64,000 nucleotides of DNA, taken from contig JANQRX010000010.1 in assembly GCA_028284325.1 (NCBI GenBank), forward strand, positions 310,001 through 374,000, written 5' to 3'. How positions within the stretch are numbered: the first letter of the stretch is position 1; each line of letters begins with the position of its first letter. This document shows positions 52,301-61,020 of this stretch, piece after piece. Made by a program: the position numbers and the translations under genes. Source of the stretch: Bauldia sp. Its GTDB lineage: Bacteria > Pseudomonadota > Alphaproteobacteria > Rhizobiales > Kaistiaceae. A model generated the notes under the pieces. The model was not told the origin of the DNA. It made no database searches and saw only the letters and a list, made by a program, of their open reading frames with translations.

Positions 52301-52468
52301 CGAGATGCCGCGCTGCGACATGGAGACGTAGATGATCGGGATGTTGACGTCCGGCTCAGCTTCCTTGGGGATGCTGATGTAGGAGAGGGCGCCTGCAAGG
52401 AGCAGGAAGATCAGGATCGAGATTGTGAGGCGGGCGCGATTGACGGCGAGGTCGACAATCCACCTCAT
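49307..52468 (-). CDS. RND efflux transporter permease, second pair
   Basis: This 1053-residue pump is a second RND protein, encoded on the opposite strand. It has ILAVGMLVDDAIIVSEFAERR with the proton-relay Asp pair and 12 predicted spans, including an N-terminal LTISILIFLLLAGALSYIS. The sequence MPGIDWRLEIDKAEAAKYG and the general divergence from the first pump place it in another RND subgroup (multidrug/AcrB-like of the MdtB/TriC style). It is coupled to its adaptor by an overlap at 52465-52468. It ends convergently, 300 bp from the other pump. Its substrate cannot be named. Confidence 0.94.
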   Translation of the reverse strand: MRWIVDLAVNRARLTISILIFLLLAGALSYISIPKEAEPDVNIPIIYVSMSQRGISPEDAERLLLRPMETALSTVENVDTMNSSAYEGGGFVLLEFDAGFDADAALADVRSKVDSAKPDLPPDADEPSVTEVNISLFPVVSIALAGEVSERTLGRIARDAQDRIEQVPGVLTASLQGVRDEVVEIIAEPMLLKSLGVSLDQFAVAAAQGNSLVAAGALEGPQGRFAVKVPALIETPEDVLNIPVAASNAAAITLGDVASILPTFKDASSVTRVDGQPAVVIEVSKRAGANLIDTVEGVKQVVEEMKAEWPETLTVTIIGDQSKFIKQMLADLQNSVTTAILLVAVVILFILGGRASIFIGVAVPFAFLVGVLGLDTFGATMNIVVLFSLILAVGMLVDDAIIVSEFAERRMSEGMKPREAYSFAAARMSGPVTAATLTRIAAFLPLLFWPGIVGEFMKFLPITLIATLSASLVAALIFTPTLGALIGKPHEVQHDALPSDGLYMRTVRLAVRHPVITLLLAFGLLIAVPTYYGRVGAGVEFFPEVEPDTGLVLVHARGNLSTAEKDRLVRQVEARILPMEELSIIYARSGDMGQGGSQEITEDVIGRIQFEFIDWQERRKASTIMNEVRDLTADIPGIKVEVTSPSAGPPTGKPIQVQLSSPFAEALDDAARQVAAELAKYPEIRDLDDGLPMPGIDWRLEIDKAEAAKYGIGVGSVGSVVQLVTNGMKITDYRPASTDKPVDLILRVPEDRRTLDQIDDLEIQTAAGSVPIGNFVERVPSRRVGLINRVDSRRVVTVTANVAEGVQTATVQQAITEQLEATNNFGGLVTWKLTGEDEERAAAEAFLVNAFGAAIFLIFAVLLAQFNKLSSVALILSAVLLSTIGVFIGLIVMGQPFGVVMTGIGVIALAGIVTNNNIVLIDTYDRLRREGVPVEEAVLRTSRERARPVLLTAVTAILGVLPIAFGLNIDFLTREVTFGAPSTQWWSQLSTAIVFGLGFATVLTLIVTPASLAGLAKLRVLWDRITRRGKPAGGGGAPAFARSTDETDAPSTG

Positions 52469-53589
52469 GAGGCCGACTCCGAGGCGACGACGTTGCTGGC
52501 CGTCGCCGGCACCGCCTCCACCTTGTCACCCGCCTTGACGAAATCCTGGCCGACGACGATCACCCGCGCGGTTCCCTCGATGCCCGAAACCCACACGTTT
52601 TCGCGGCCGTCATTGACGATCTCGATGGCGACGAACTGCACCACGTCGCCGTCGTCGGCGACGCGCACGCCCAACTCGCCGGCGTCGGAGAACACCAGCG
52701 CCGACCGCGGTATGGCGGCCGCCTCAACGGCGGCCAGTTCCACCGCCATCTCGCAGGTCACACCGTCGGCGATGCGGGCGTCGGGGTTGGCGATCGTCGC
52801 CTCGACCGGATAGGTCCGGGTGGCGACGTCGGCGCTCAGGCCGACGAAGTTGACGTCGCCGGCGACCTTGAAGCCGTCGACGAAGCGGATTTCGGCCTTC
52901 TGGCCGGCCTGCACGCTGGCGCGGCGGCTTTCGCTGATGGCGCCGACCGCGAGCATGGGATCGGGATCGACGATTTCGGCGACCTCCATGCCGATCTGGA
53001 CGGCTTGACCGAGCTGCGCCGGCACCGAATCGACAACCCCGTCGATCGGGGATTTGACCAGCGACCGGTCGGCCTCGGCCTGGGCTGCCGCCACCGCGGC
53101 CCGCGCCGCAGCCACCGCGGCCTCAAGCGCCGGGAGCTGGTTGCGCGGCGCGTCGCCGCGCTCGATCAGCACCCGGTTGGCTTCGAATTCGGCGAGCCGC
53201 TGCTCCAGCAGCGCTTCCGCCTGGCCAAGAGCGGCCGAGCGCCCCTCGTCGGAAATGGTCGCGATCAGGTCGCCGGCGCTCACCTTGTCGCCGCGATTGA
53301 TGGCGAGATCGATGAGGACACCGGCGCCGCGCGCCACGGCACGTGCCCGGTTCTCCGCCTCGGTGACGCAGGACAGCACCGCCTCGCGCCGACGCTCGAC
53401 GACTTCCACGTCAGCAACGGCGACCTTCTGGATCGGGACCGGCGCGGTTTCGGCGACCGCGGTCGACGCTTCCGCCTCCGCCGCTTCCTCGCCTTCCGGG
53501 CCGAAGGCGCCGGTTGCGATCCACAGCGCTGCTCCGATCACCAGAGCGACGGATATGATGCGGCTTGGCCTGAGGAATCGGGAAGCCAT
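52465..53589 (-). CDS. RND efflux periplasmic adaptor, second pair
   Basis: The 374-residue membrane fusion protein has an N-terminal membrane anchor (IISVALVIGAALWIATGAFG), an acidic linker (EGEEAAEAEAS), a lipoyl-like half RGAGVLIDLAINRGDKVSAGD, an alpha-helical hairpin rich in Ala/Glu (about 115-170) and the second lipoyl half VKSPIDGVVDSVPAQLGQAV. The barrel and membrane-proximal domains follow. It contains AVLSCVTEAENRARA, in which Cys is unusual for an adaptor and does not look like a lipobox. It bridges the pump at 49307-52468 to an outer-membrane channel encoded elsewhere. Confidence 0.93.
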   Translation of the reverse strand: MASRFLRPSRIISVALVIGAALWIATGAFGPEGEEAAEAEASTAVAETAPVPIQKVAVADVEVVERRREAVLSCVTEAENRARAVARGAGVLIDLAINRGDKVSAGDLIATISDEGRSAALGQAEALLEQRLAEFEANRVLIERGDAPRNQLPALEAAVAAARAAVAAAQAEADRSLVKSPIDGVVDSVPAQLGQAVQIGMEVAEIVDPDPMLAVGAISESRRASVQAGQKAEIRFVDGFKVAGDVNFVGLSADVATRTYPVEATIANPDARIADGVTCEMAVELAAVEAAAIPRSALVFSDAGELGVRVADDGDVVQFVAIEIVNDGRENVWVSGIEGTARVIVVGQDFVKAGDKVEAVPATASNVVASESAS

Positions 53590-53790
53590 AAGAGGTCACC
53601 TGGTCGGTTGATCTGCGCCGTCGCTGGGGCGCGCCTGTGTCGATATGGAGTGCAATGGCCGCAAAGTTAAGGTGGGCCGCAAAAAACCTGTGCCGGGGCG
53701 AAACGCGTGCTCGTCGCCAAGTCGGGGCCGGAATATCGACTCAACAGGCCGCAAATGCAATCCTCGGCGGCACCGGAACTGACACGCGCG
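53590..53790. promoter_or_regulatory. Divergent promoter region between the second RND operon and the aminotransferase gene
   Basis: About 200 bp separate the two start codons. AT-richer pieces occur near 53660-53690 (GCAAAGTTAAGG, GCAAAAAACC). No repressor gene and no clear operator dyad is seen, so regulation of the pump cannot be described. Confidence 0.3.
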
Positions 53791-54966
53791 ATGAAGACCA
53801 CCAATCCCGTCTACACGGGTGTCCCCACCACAGTTTTCGAGGTGATGACCCGGCTCGCCAACGAGCACGACTCGGTCAACCTGGGACAGGGATTCCCCGA
53901 CACCGACGGACCCGCCGACGTCCTGGAAGTTGCCGCCGCGGCCCTGCGCGAGGGCCCCAACCAGTACCCGCCGATGCCCGGCCTGTCCGATTTGCGTCGT
54001 GCTGTCGCGGAGGCGCAGGCCCGCTTCTACGGCCTGGAGGTGGACTGGCAGAGCGAGGTTCTGGTCACCTCGGGTGCCACCGAGGCGCTGTCGGACTGCA
54101 TCATGGCGCTCACGGAACCGGGCGACGAGGTCGTCCTCATCGAGCCGCTCTACGACTGCTACGCGCCGCTGATCCGGCGCGCCGGCGCGGTGCCGCGCCT
54201 CGTGCGCCTTGCGCCGCCGGCCTGGCGCCTGGATCTCGACGCGCTGGCGGCGGCCTTCGGGCCGCGGACGAAGGCGATTCTCCTCAACAATCCGCTCAAT
54301 CCGGCCGCGCGGGTGTTCCATGAGACGGAGCTGACCGCGATCGCCGACCTGGTCGCCCGCCACGACGCCTTTGCCATCTGCGACGAGGTCTACGAGCACA
54401 TCGTCTACGACGGCCAGGAACATCGGCCGCTCATCACCTTCAAGGACATGCGCGAGCGCTGTCTGAAGATCGGTTCGGCCGGCAAGACGCTGTCGATGAC
54501 CGGCTGGAAAGTCGGCTACATCGTCGCGGCACCCGCCCTGTTGGCGCCGGTGATCAAGGCGCACCAGTTCACGACCTTCACCACGCCCCCCAACCTTCAG
54601 GCAGCGGTCGCCTACGGGCTGCGCAAGGACGATCGCTATTACGCCGGCCTCGCGGGCGACTTTCAGGCCAAGCGCGACCGGCTGGCGGCCGGACTGACGG
54701 ATCTCGGGTTCGGCGTCGCCGGATGTCAGGGCACCTACTTCCTCACGGCCGATATCGGCGAGGTATCCGGCGGTCTCGACGACGTGGAGTTTTGCCGGCG
54801 TATGACCGAGGAAGCGGGCGTGACGGCCCTGCCGATGTCGGCCTTCTACGCCGAGCGGCCGCCCACACGTGCGATCCGTTTCTGCTTCGCCAAGCGCGAT
54901 GCCGTCCTCGACGAGGCGGTGGAGCGCATCGCCGCCTGGATCGGCCGCGGGTTGATTGCGAGCTAA
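53791..54966 (+). CDS. PLP-dependent class I/II aminotransferase
   Basis: The 391-residue enzyme resembles kynurenine/glutamine transaminase and YbdL-type methionine aminotransferases. It has INLGQGFPD-like NLGQGFPDTDGP near the N-terminus, VTSGATEALSD, the NNPLNPAARV cofactor loop, CDEVYEHIVYDG and the PLP lysine in GSAGKTLSMTGWKVGY. It moves an amino group between an amino acid, likely sulfur- or aromatic-containing, and a keto acid. The ATG at 53791 gives the family's usual N-terminus; two upstream in-frame starts (53707, 53755) have no ribosome site. The stop overlaps the convergent neighbour's stop by a few bases. Confidence 0.92.
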   Translation: MKTTNPVYTGVPTTVFEVMTRLANEHDSVNLGQGFPDTDGPADVLEVAAAALREGPNQYPPMPGLSDLRRAVAEAQARFYGLEVDWQSEVLVTSGATEALSDCIMALTEPGDEVVLIEPLYDCYAPLIRRAGAVPRLVRLAPPAWRLDLDALAAAFGPRTKAILLNNPLNPAARVFHETELTAIADLVARHDAFAICDEVYEHIVYDGQEHRPLITFKDMRERCLKIGSAGKTLSMTGWKVGYIVAAPALLAPVIKAHQFTTFTTPPNLQAAVAYGLRKDDRYYAGLAGDFQAKRDRLAAGLTDLGFGVAGCQGTYFLTADIGEVSGGLDDVEFCRRMTEEAGVTALPMSAFYAERPPTRAIRFCFAKRDAVLDEAVERIAAWIGRGLIAS

Positions 54967-56303
54967 CTGACGCGGTTGCGGGCGATCTGCAGGTGCGGGT
55001 AGCGGTCGGCGCCGAAGCGCGCGAGATCGTCGGAGGCTACGTCGTCCCACCGCATGCCGACGATGGCGCCCCGCGCGGCGGCGGAGATCAGATTGTCGCT
55101 GATGATCGCCGCGCCCGCGCCCTCCACGACGCTGACGCCCATCCCTATCCCCGTGTTGCGGAGGACGTTGCCGGTGACGGCCACATCACGCAGATACGGC
55201 CCGTAGCCGAGACGCAAGCCGAAGCGCGGGGCGTCCTCGATCACATTGCCGGTGACCGAGGTGTCGGCCTCCACCGCGATGGCGGTACCGAACCCGCCGT
55301 CGTGCGGCTTCGGGGTGGTAAGGTTGCGCACCACGTTGCCGCTCACCACCGCGATCCGGCCGCCGTCGTTGAAGTTCACCACGCTGATGCCGTGCGCGGC
55401 GCCGTCGACGATGTTGTTGGCGACCACGGCGCCCTCGAAGCTGAACTCGGAGTAGAGTGCCGTTTCGCCGCTTCGCCGGCAGTTGTTGGCGGTGATCTGC
55501 ACGTTGTCGGCCGAGTTGGCGCGTATGGCCGAGAACGCGCAATCGGCGATCTGGTTGTTGGCGACGATCACGCCACCGGCGCGGAAGACGTTGACGCCGT
55601 TGCCGTTCTGGCCGGTGCCGCCGGAATCGGCACGGATGCGGCGCACCCGGTTGCCGGTCACGATCGAACCATCCTCGCCGGCACTCCAGCGATAGACCAG
55701 GATGCCGCCATTGCCACAATCCTCGACCGTATTGTCGGTGACGGCGAGACCCGTCGATTCGATTGCCCGCACCGCGGCGTCGGCGGCGTTGCGGAAGGTG
55801 CTGCGCTCGATGCGCCCGCCGCAACGGTCGAGCGCCAGCGCCGAGGCGGCACTGTTCTCGAACGTGCAGGCGTCGATATGGACCTCGGCCGTCGAGGTGA
55901 GGTGCACCGCGCCGGGGACATAGTCCTCCATCGGCAGCCCGGCGCCGTCGATCGTGAGCCCGCTAAGCGATATGTGGCGTGCCTTCTCCGCGGCGATCAT
56001 GAAGCTGCCGCCGCCGAACACCAGCCGCGTTGCGCCGGGCACGCCGGCGAGCCGGGTCCGTTCGGGCAGCCGCAGTTCCGACACCAGATAGGTGCCGGCG
56101 GGCAGGAAGACCTGCCGGTCGTCGAGCGCCGCATCGTCGAGCAGGCCCTGCAGCGGCAGGTTGCGGTCGGCCACCGATCCGGTCACGAGCCCCATGTCGG
56201 CGGTGTCGACGGTGCCGCGGAGCCGCCCGCTGCCCGTTGCCGCCACCGTCGGCGTGGCGACGGACGCGCCGATTGCGCCGGTGAGGAAGGTTCTGCGGTC
56301 CAT
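54963..56303 (-). CDS. Tat-exported right-handed parallel beta-helix repeat protein
   Basis: The 446-residue protein starts MDRRTFLTGAIGASVATPT, a clear twin-arginine signal, followed by about 12 turns of a beta-helix recognisable by repeats such as VTDNTVEDCGNGGI, VTGNRVRR, VANNQIADC and VTGNVIEDAP. It matches the TIGR03808-type family of twin-arginine-translocated repeat proteins known mostly from Rhizobiales. Related folds include pectate lyases, but the catalytic Lys/Asp pattern was not recognised, so carbohydrate binding or modification at the cell surface is only a guess. The ATG at 56303 was chosen because it begins the signal; a longer frame to 56381 adds nothing recognisable. Confidence 0.9.
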   Translation of the reverse strand: MDRRTFLTGAIGASVATPTVAATGSGRLRGTVDTADMGLVTGSVADRNLPLQGLLDDAALDDRQVFLPAGTYLVSELRLPERTRLAGVPGATRLVFGGGSFMIAAEKARHISLSGLTIDGAGLPMEDYVPGAVHLTSTAEVHIDACTFENSAASALALDRCGGRIERSTFRNAADAAVRAIESTGLAVTDNTVEDCGNGGILVYRWSAGEDGSIVTGNRVRRIRADSGGTGQNGNGVNVFRAGGVIVANNQIADCAFSAIRANSADNVQITANNCRRSGETALYSEFSFEGAVVANNIVDGAAHGISVVNFNDGGRIAVVSGNVVRNLTTPKPHDGGFGTAIAVEADTSVTGNVIEDAPRFGLRLGYGPYLRDVAVTGNVLRNTGIGMGVSVVEGAGAAIISDNLISAAARGAIVGMRWDDVASDDLARFGADRYPHLQIARNRVS

Positions 56304-56398
56304 GCCAGACTCCGGAAACACGAGGGTACCCGGCATCTCCGTTACAAGTTCCGTGCCGGCGAAACTGTCCCGGCATGGCACACCGACCGTGGCGCAAG

Positions 56399-56427
56399 AA
56401 AAAGGCCGCGGCGGGCGGCCGCGGCCT
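56399..56427 (-). terminator. Rho-independent terminator of the cytochrome c prime gene
   Basis: On the minus strand a perfect 9-bp stem (AGGCCGCGG at 56403-56411 with CCGCGGCCT at 56419-56427, 7-base loop) is followed by TTTTT (56403-56399) and then CTT. It begins 24 bp after the cytochrome stop codon. This is the best terminator in the window. Confidence 0.8.
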
Positions 56428-56450
56428 CGACAATCTCGGATGGTGGGAAG

Positions 56451-56891
56451 CTAGCGCGTGCGCCAGCCCTCATGGCAGGACTGGCAGTTGCCACCCACGG
56501 CGCCGAGCGACGCTCCTACGCCGTCGAGGCCGTTGGCCTCGACCGCCGCGACCGCCGCTTCGGCCGCCTCGACCATCTTGGCCGATGCTGCCGCAAAACC
56601 GTCCGGATCGCTGAAGATCTGGGGCGCGGCGATGGTCTCGCCGGTCTCCGTGCCGGCCGGGAACAGCGCCGGATAGATCGCGGCAGTATTGCCGATCTGG
56701 TTGAAGGCGGCGATCGCGACGTTGGCGTCGAAGTCCATGTTGCCGCGCGCCATCTGCGCCAGGATCTTCATCGCCTGGCCATTCTGGTCCATGAGGCCGT
56801 CCCGCAGCTTGATGATGTCGGGGTTGGCCAGTGCAAAGGACGAAACCGCCATGCCCGCGGCCAGGACCGCGGCGCCGAGTTTCAATTTCAT
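56451..56891 (-). CDS. Class II cytochrome c (cytochrome c prime)
   Basis: The 146-residue periplasmic heme protein has a signal peptide (LKLGAAVLAAGMAVSSFA, cut near ALA), a four-helix-bundle sequence and a C-terminal heme site CQSCHEGWRTR, the CxxCH placed at the very end as in cytochrome c prime. Family members bind NO or transfer electrons in the periplasm of alphaproteobacteria, and often guard against nitric oxide. The ATG at 56891 has GGAG seven bases upstream. It is a single-gene unit with its own terminator. Confidence 0.93.
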   Translation of the reverse strand: MKLKLGAAVLAAGMAVSSFALANPDIIKLRDGLMDQNGQAMKILAQMARGNMDFDANVAIAAFNQIGNTAAIYPALFPAGTETGETIAAPQIFSDPDGFAAASAKMVEAAEAAVAAVEANGLDGVGASLGAVGGNCQSCHEGWRTR

Positions 56892-57005
56892 AGGGAAGCT
56901 CCGCTCGGATTGGTAGGGCACGGCTATCGTTGCTTGCGCACCGATGTAATTCAAGGATGATAGCCGCGATCACAAAGACGTGATGGTTTCGTGCGGAGTC
57001 TGCCG

Positions 57006-58571
57006 GTGAGCGTCCTGGAATCCGACAAGGTCTTTTTGGGCGCGAGCGGCCGTCCGGAATACGTCCATCTGCCGTTCGCCAACCGCCACGGCCTGATCAC
57101 CGGCGCGACCGGTACCGGCAAGACGGTCTCGCTGCAGATCATGGCCGAGGGTTTCTCGGCGGCCGGCGTACCGGTCTTCTGCGCCGACGTGAAGGGCGAC
57201 GTCGCCGGGCTCGGCGTCGCCGGTGAGTCGAAGGACTTTCTGCACAAGCGCGCCGCGACGATCGGCTTCACCGACGACTACCGTTTCGAAGCCTTCCCGG
57301 TGGTGTTCTGGGATCTGTTCGGGCGCGAGGGCCATCCGGTCCGCACCACCGTCTCGGAGATGGGGCCGCTGCTGCTCGCCCGGCTGCTCAACCTGACCGA
57401 TGCCCAGGAGGGCGTGCTCGTCATCGCCTTTGCGCTCGCCGACGACGAGGGCCTCCTGCTCCTCGATCTCAAGGACCTCCAGGCGCTGCTCGCCCATGTC
57501 GGTGAACGGGCGAAGGAGTTGTCGACCGCCTACGGTCACGTCTCGCGGGCCAGCGTCGGCGCGGTGCAGCGCAAGCTCCTCATGCTGGCGGAGCAGGGCG
57601 CGGAGGAGTTCTTCGGCGAGCCGGCGCTGGAAATCACCGAGCTGATGCGCACCGACCGCAACGGGCGCGGCATGATCAACATCCTCGCCGCCTCGACCCT
57701 GATGCAGTCGCCGCGGCTTTACGCCACCTTCCTGCTGTGGCTCCTGTCGGAACTGTTCGAGGACCTGCCGGAAGTCGGCGATCCCGAGAAGCCACGTCTG
57801 GTCTTCTTCTTCGATGAAGCCCACCTCCTGTTCGACGACGCGCCCCAGGCGCTGCTCGACAAGGTCGAACAGGTGGTGAAGCTGATCCGCTCCAAAGGGG
57901 TGGCGGTCTTCTTCGTGACCCAGAATCCGCTCGACGTGCCCGACGAGGTGCTGTCGCAGCTCGGCAACCGGGTGCAGCATGCCCTTCGCGCCTACACCCC
58001 TCGCGAAGTCCGCGCGGTCAAGGCGGCGGCCGAGACCTTCCGGCCCAATCCCGATTTCGAGGCCTTCGATGTGATCACCGAACTCGGTGTCGGCGAGGCC
58101 CTGGTCTCGACGCTGGAGGACAAGGGCGTGCCGTCGGTGGTGCAACGGACGCTGATCCGTCCGCCGTCGTCCAGGATCGGCACGCTGGAGCCGCGCGAAC
58201 GCTCCGACCTGATGGCCGCGAGCCCGATCGGGCCGCTCTACGACAAGGGCGTCGACCGGGTATCGGCCTTCGAGGTGCTCCAGGCCCGCGTGGAGGCGAG
58301 AGCCGCCATCGCGGAGGATGCCGCGGCGGCGCGCGGCGCGAACGAAGGGAGCGTCGGCGACCTGCTCGGCGATCTCCTCGGCACCAATACGCCGCGTGGT
58401 GAGCGCCTGACCGACACCCAGCGGATCGCGCGGTCGGTCACCCGCACCGTGGCCAACCAGGTCATCGGCGGTGCAGCGGCCGAGATCGGTCGCAGCCTGG
58501 GCGGCACCACCGGCAGCCGCATCGGCCGGGCCATCGTGCGCGGGGTGCTGGGCGGCATTCTCAGGCGTTGA
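57006..58571 (+). CDS. HerA-like helicase/ATPase of the DUF853 type
   Basis: The 521-residue protein belongs to the FtsK/HerA ATPase superfamily, DUF853 branch. Walker A is LITGATGTGKTVSLQ near residue 30, Walker B LVFFFDEAHLLF near residue 265, and further conserved segments are AVFFVTQNPLDVPDEV and an arginine region after QLGNRVQHALRAYTPRE. It is a soluble ATPase thought to move DNA in a repair or partition setting; its physiological role is not settled. The GTG at 57006 has GGAG seven bases upstream, better than the GTG at 56991. It stands alone upstream of sodB. Confidence 0.9.
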   Translation: MSVLESDKVFLGASGRPEYVHLPFANRHGLITGATGTGKTVSLQIMAEGFSAAGVPVFCADVKGDVAGLGVAGESKDFLHKRAATIGFTDDYRFEAFPVVFWDLFGREGHPVRTTVSEMGPLLLARLLNLTDAQEGVLVIAFALADDEGLLLLDLKDLQALLAHVGERAKELSTAYGHVSRASVGAVQRKLLMLAEQGAEEFFGEPALEITELMRTDRNGRGMINILAASTLMQSPRLYATFLLWLLSELFEDLPEVGDPEKPRLVFFFDEAHLLFDDAPQALLDKVEQVVKLIRSKGVAVFFVTQNPLDVPDEVLSQLGNRVQHALRAYTPREVRAVKAAAETFRPNPDFEAFDVITELGVGEALVSTLEDKGVPSVVQRTLIRPPSSRIGTLEPRERSDLMAASPIGPLYDKGVDRVSAFEVLQARVEARAAIAEDAAAARGANEGSVGDLLGDLLGTNTPRGERLTDTQRIARSVTRTVANQVIGGAAAEIGRSLGGTTGSRIGRAIVRGVLGGILRR

Positions 58572-58665
58572 GGACGGGTTTGTTGCCCCCGCGCGGCAGC
58601 GCGCATATGTTCCGCCCGCAGAGGCACAAGCTCCGCCGCGGCGGCGGGCAATCAGGGATGGCACC

Positions 58666-59274
58666 ATGGCTTTTGAACTACCGGAACTGCCCTACGACTA
58701 CGAGGCGCTTCAGCCCTACATGTCGCGCGAAACGCTCGAGTTCCACCACGACAAGCACCACCAGGCTTATGTCACCAACGGCAACAACCTGCTGTCGGGA
58801 TCGGGACTCGAAGACAAGAGCTTGGAAGACGTCGTGCGGCAGAGCTACGCGAAGAACGCCGGGCTCTTCAACAATGCCGGCCAGCACTACAACCACATCC
58901 ATTTCTGGCGCTGGATGAAGAAGGACGGCGGCGGCAACAGTCTGCCGGGCGCCCTGGCAGCGGCGGTAGAAGCCGATCTCGGTGGCTACGACCAGTTCCG
59001 GACCGACTTCATCCAGGCCGGGGTGACCCAGTTCGGCAGCGGATGGTGCTGGCTCGTCGTCCGTGACGGCAAGCTGTCGATCGAAAAGACGCCCAACGGC
59101 GAGAATCCGCTCGTCCACGGCGCCACGCCGATCCTCGGCTGCGACGTGTGGGAGCACTCCTACTACATCGACTATCGCAACGCCCGGCCGAAGTATCTCG
59201 AGGCGTTCGTCGATAATCTGATCAACTGGGACTACGTGCTGGAACTCTACGAGAAGGCCGCCTCGGGCGGCTGA
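58666..59274 (+). CDS. sodB: Iron-type superoxide dismutase
   Basis: The 202-residue enzyme removes superoxide in the cytoplasm. Metal ligands are His in FHHDKHHQAYV, His in AGQHYNHIHFWRW, and Asp and His in DVWEHSYYIDY. The Gln in FNNAGQHYNH occupies the Fe-SOD position, and FGSGWCWL follows Fe-type sequences rather than the Mn-type QGSGW. An AGGGA ribosome site (58654-58658) lies 7 bases before the ATG. Transcription might start within 58580-58610 (TTGTTG and CATATG, 18-base gap), a weak match. Some homologues accept either metal. Confidence 0.94.
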   Translation: MAFELPELPYDYEALQPYMSRETLEFHHDKHHQAYVTNGNNLLSGSGLEDKSLEDVVRQSYAKNAGLFNNAGQHYNHIHFWRWMKKDGGGNSLPGALAAAVEADLGGYDQFRTDFIQAGVTQFGSGWCWLVVRDGKLSIEKTPNGENPLVHGATPILGCDVWEHSYYIDYRNARPKYLEAFVDNLINWDYVLELYEKAASGG

Positions 59275-59308
59275 GGCTGTCCTCCGGCGACGGGCGGCGG
59301 CCGGCGCG

Positions 59309-60919
59309 TCAGGCCGCCGTGGTTCGTCCTTCCGGCTGGGGCGTGGGGTCCGCTTGCAGCCTGCCGTCATCGGTTCTGAACCTCCGGCAAAGCTCATCGA
59401 AGGGTAACGGCTTGCCGTACCAGTAGCCCTGCGTCCATCGACAGCCCAGGAGGGCGACCAGCCTGGCCTGATCCTCGTTCTCGACGCCTTCGGCGATGAC
59501 GTCGACGTCGAGCGCCTGCGCGATCAGCGAAAACGACTGAAGATACTTGTTGGCTTGATCGCTGCGGCCGACCTCTGACACGAACGATTGATCGATCTTG
59601 AGACCGTCGAAAGCGAACTCACGCAGATAGCCGATACTCGCGAAGCCGGTGCCGAAATCGTCGAGCATGACGAAGAAGCCGGCGTCGCGCAGTTCCTTCA
59701 GTCGGAGCTTCGCCAGCTCCGGATTGGAGACGACGATGCCTTCCGTCAGTTCCAGTGCGATCCGGTGGGGATCGACGCCGGCCGACCGCGCGATGTCGGT
59801 GCAGGTCGCGGCAAAGTCAGGCGCACGCAACTGTACCGGCGACACGTTGACGTTGACCCGAAGGTCCGGCCAACGGGCCAGGTCCTCGCACACCCGGCTT
59901 AGTGTCCATCGTCCGATGTCGCCGATCAGCCCGGTCCGTTCGGCAACCGGGATGAACGTCTCCGGCGAAACGGGGCCGAGTTCGCCGGACGTCCAGCGTA
60001 GCAGGGCCTCGACACGCGGCACGCCGTGATCGTCGCACTCGACGATGGGCTGATAGTGAAGCTCGAGCTCCTCGGCTGCGAGCGCGCGCCGAAGCGCTTC
60101 ACCGATGCGGTGGACCTTGGTTGAGTCGGCCTCAAAGTCTGGAGTCCAGCATACCGGCTCGTTGGTCCGCGTCTCCTTCGCGCGCATCATGGCGACGTCG
60201 GCCCGACGGGCCATTTCGGCGACGTCGACCTCGCCGCCCGATACGGCAAAACCTACCGACCCGGTGACGAAATACCGGTGGCTGTCGATGGCGAAGGCCG
60301 GCACGATTTCCAATCGGATGAGATCCGCGACCTCGGCCGTACGCTCGCCCACCCGCGGGCCCGTGAGCACGAAGTTGAACTCGTCGCCGCCGACGCGTGC
60401 CGTGAAAACCTCGTGTGGCAAGGCCGAGCGGAACCGGTCCGCCAGGCACCGCAACAACTTGTCACCCGCCAGATGGCCGGCGACGTCGTTGACGAGCTTG
60501 AAGTCGTTGAGATCGACGTAGATGACGCCGAACCCGTGCGCCGCCACTGATCGGCGAAAGCCGCCGGATGTCAGGTGCTCGTTGAAGGCGTACCGGTTGG
60601 AGAGGCCGGTGAGGGCGTCGGTGCGCGCCATCCGGCGCGCGGCCCGAGCGCTGCGGCTCACGTCGCTGACGCGCCGGATGGCGAAGACGGTCAGCGCCAG
60701 CGTCAGGACGACGGCGAGCGTGATGAGCTCGTCGATTTCCCACGCTTCGTATTGCCGGCTGAACTCGTAAATCTCCTCGAAGGCGTCGAAGGAGAGTGCG
60801 ACGTAGAAGACGACAACGGCCAAGGCCAGCACCGCCGCGGCGTCGACAGCGGTCCGGCGAAGATCGTTGCGCGCCGCGCCGGCGTCCGCGGCGAGGCCGA
60901 TTCCGGGCGTCTGTGGCAT
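59309..60919 (-). CDS. Membrane GGDEF-EAL cyclic-di-GMP protein
   Basis: The 536-residue protein has two N-terminal membrane spans (VLALAVVVFYVALSFDAF and ELITLAVVLTLALTVFAI), with a short loop between and no recognised sensor domain. A GGDEF domain with intact RVGGDEFNFVL follows. The EAL domain keeps VEALLRW, ELTEGIVVS, DDFGTGFASIGYL, LKIDQSFV and AEGVEN, so both synthesis and hydrolysis of c-di-GMP could occur. It converges with sodB, from which it is separated by 34 bp. The start ATG has a GGGGG-type site upstream; a longer frame to 61201 is antisense to the peptidase end. Confidence 0.92.
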   Translation of the reverse strand: MPQTPGIGLAADAGAARNDLRRTAVDAAAVLALAVVVFYVALSFDAFEEIYEFSRQYEAWEIDELITLAVVLTLALTVFAIRRVSDVSRSARAARRMARTDALTGLSNRYAFNEHLTSGGFRRSVAAHGFGVIYVDLNDFKLVNDVAGHLAGDKLLRCLADRFRSALPHEVFTARVGGDEFNFVLTGPRVGERTAEVADLIRLEIVPAFAIDSHRYFVTGSVGFAVSGGEVDVAEMARRADVAMMRAKETRTNEPVCWTPDFEADSTKVHRIGEALRRALAAEELELHYQPIVECDDHGVPRVEALLRWTSGELGPVSPETFIPVAERTGLIGDIGRWTLSRVCEDLARWPDLRVNVNVSPVQLRAPDFAATCTDIARSAGVDPHRIALELTEGIVVSNPELAKLRLKELRDAGFFVMLDDFGTGFASIGYLREFAFDGLKIDQSFVSEVGRSDQANKYLQSFSLIAQALDVDVIAEGVENEDQARLVALLGCRWTQGYWYGKPLPFDELCRRFRTDDGRLQADPTPQPEGRTTAA

Positions 60920-61020
60920 CAGACGGCCCCCTGTTTCGGTTCTAGTGTTCTTGCTGCTTGGTGCGAGAGTAGCCGCTGACCTGTTAAGATTCCCTGACGC
61001 GGCGGGCATGTGACAGCGGG

